Positions 63,801-64,000 of a stretch of DNA of 64,000 nt are shown here, in pieces (positions within the stretch are counted from its first letter, which is position 1; each line of letters begins with the position of its first letter). Position numbers and translations under genes: made by a program. The notes under the pieces are model-generated. The model was given only the letters and a program-made list of their open reading frames with translations. It did no database searches and was not told where the DNA came from. Source of the DNA: Larkinella humicola (GTDB taxonomy: Bacteria; Bacteroidota; Bacteroidia; Cytophagales; Spirosomataceae); the NCBI RefSeq assembly GCF_008727875.1, contig NZ_VTWS01000003.1, positions 806,001 to 870,000 of the forward strand, written 5' to 3'.

Positions 63801-64000
63801 GACTAGCGCCCCCCAAAGACGAAGGCCAGGGTTTGAACGAGAAAATGACCCTCAACGGCGTGACGTACGCGGTGGTTTCGTCCGGGAAAACCAACGCCGA
63901 AGGCATCGTAAAATTTACGCGGCTGGTGGTGGCAAAAGACGAAGCCGATACATACCTGATTGCGACCCAGTCGGGAAAAACCGGTCAGAATAACTACGAG
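60869..64000 (+). CDS. Very large secreted protein, TANFOR-like N-terminus, 3' truncated by window edge
   Basis: The frame is open from ATG 60869 (MASLSKIRTGHRAFWLLFVA) to the window end, giving 1044 residues and no stop; I translated it throughout. Signal peptide ends near AWAQ (residue 30). The first ~290 residues (VQVTVNVLPPYSAYIQDYAT, PPFPVRAIEPPILIAPLCDG, PGKRYAWRVQAVD) look like the TANFOR/fibronectin-like architecture of large Bacteroidota surface proteins. The remainder shows repeated beta-sandwich segments resembling carboxypeptidase-regulatory or Ig-like folds, and a CPDCGQN pair. It starts 17 bp before the barrel gene ends. The domain label is from memory of the family and is tentative. 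Confidence 0.8.
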   Translation, partial: MASLSKIRTGHRAFWLLFVAFFGPKTAWAQQVQVTVNVLPPYSAYIQDYATSVNRVQIFVRNTTTTAVNIRLQASVTGDNGVDIRTLPNFRPVVPLRLGPLENKLLTRPDLEGLFDLNQISVEGLDKNLLYQGKPLPDGQYQLCVQVFDNATSRQLSAGEPLGCSPPFPVRAIEPPILIAPLCDGEILPTTPQVTVFTWTPPTGISPAQVSYTLRVVELPLENVDPNVFIDAVTLPPSGIEIKNLLTSTFLYGPQYLPLKPGKRYAWRVQAVDKTGRLNLLNNGKSPVCAFRYGPMLRDPLGDNPPHYLAFLKPGEGKGRKLPEVALGYGNPLYLSWEMSGPLATMLAENRSSPSGQENALKTPAKSHDLTKTNLSYRVLIKTLAQPNKPAQIVLDRQVKTPYLSAEKGDLPATLLPGKPYRAEVELVGLTDLQRKTFGLSSRPIAAEPRSFSLVSKNSGSQSDSVYVKGVLVFRYPGENGGGHVMPNTWLMLKRIEKSGYENNMGYTKTNALGEFTVAVARWQITPADTVVKANSYQVRYRVVSGNMYLLPSEQTFTISHEQVGPLDAGTILMPAKGYRLSITARQAYNDWPGAPHVNLSGKRLVLYRKPNKQVDDYRLPLEGQIDRSTDEQKQAQNDTTSGGQTSIGLGAYAANSGTNTQKKPANPVNAGPLNADADKKKEVITTQLQANALQKEVEQAGYTFIGITTLQADGNAYKAGIDQLLYAFNPLDKYAVYCPDCGQNPDDAETFWINAPKEALSPVLARTESYTFNIQTTEAPTVTFKGKLTYRFADLGKDGADVRPLGKTLVRLQVVYRSSNGKTLYYNQVPSGFAEFHKTLNQTLATDETDQDGNFSFSVKLTKPLELGTLDPVTESNADFGTDQNVYVRTLQVMVDNAYYTHPSSQFGDTAEERIQPQGQYDLGNLLSKVRSYGLTVEVRSDTTGLGGAEKQVSGIQQVLSGIAVHVLRRPLPVAPGLAPPKDEGQGLNEKMTLNGVTYAVVSSGKTNAEGIVKFTRLVVAKDEADTYLIATQSGKTGQNNYE

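Overview
This window is chromosomal DNA from a Bacteroidota bacterium, most likely order Cytophagales near Spirosoma/Larkinella. That placement is inferred from family content and GC-rich coding style, not from a marker gene. Supporting features are a PorP/SprF protein, a SusC/SusD pair, DUF4292, DUF4421 and DUF2795 proteins, a 73-residue acidic protein starting MYWTLELASYLED, a eukaryote-type (GT3) glycogen synthase, and promoters of the Bacteroidota TAnnTTTG type. I saw no rRNA, tRNA, CRISPR array, prophage or transposase gene.

Layout. 1-906 is the 3' part of a PorP/SprF (type IX secretion) protein. 1214-18331 is a carbohydrate-use island: GH2 glycosidase, DUF5107-TPR protein, AraC regulator, sugar-porter MFS, SusC, SusD and a large FG-GAP/ASPIC lipoprotein. 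18328-19519 is a divergent HxlR regulator/SDR oxidoreductase pair. 19638-23925 is a cytochrome c/DUF1549/CBM6-like/DUF1553 protein followed by a Tat-type DUF1501 lipoprotein. 23912-38541 is mostly minus-strand housekeeping: lysC, dxs, two rhomboids, mutL, an RluA-type synthase, panB, an EnvC-like protein, DUF4292 and TPR proteins, and an AlbA_2 protein. One small plus-strand membrane protein sits at 31505. 38746-56016 is mixed: crtZ-like, DUF2795, cutC, a sodium/sugar symporter, DUF4421, AsmA, purU, GT3 glycogen synthase, DUF349, ettA, a class IV aminotransferase, a KdsC-like phosphatase, an AGE epimerase and DUF2520. 56335-58982 is a TPR histidine kinase with its response regulator. 59194-64000 is an outer-membrane barrel followed by a very large secreted protein that runs off the right edge.

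How it works together. Three transcription units (GH2, SusC/SusD, cytochrome/DUF1501) share an upstream bipartite motif. It is AAATTATCCAT, then CTCYAT starting 26 bp after the start of the first box, then TTTG starting 58 bp after it, with identical spacing in all three. The half-site geometry (21 bp) suits an AraC-family activator, and one is encoded inside the island at 7713-8594. I infer one regulon for uptake and breakdown of a glycan.

The second theme is palindromes. At least ten long inverted repeats lie between genes. One family (CCCCTAAAGGGG core, conserved loop) has four copies within 14 kb, in both orientations, and one copy lies in frame inside the DUF5107 coding sequence. Other palindromes are unrelated in sequence, with perfect arms up to 40 bp. 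The CCTGACAGGT type brackets the aminotransferase gene on both sides.
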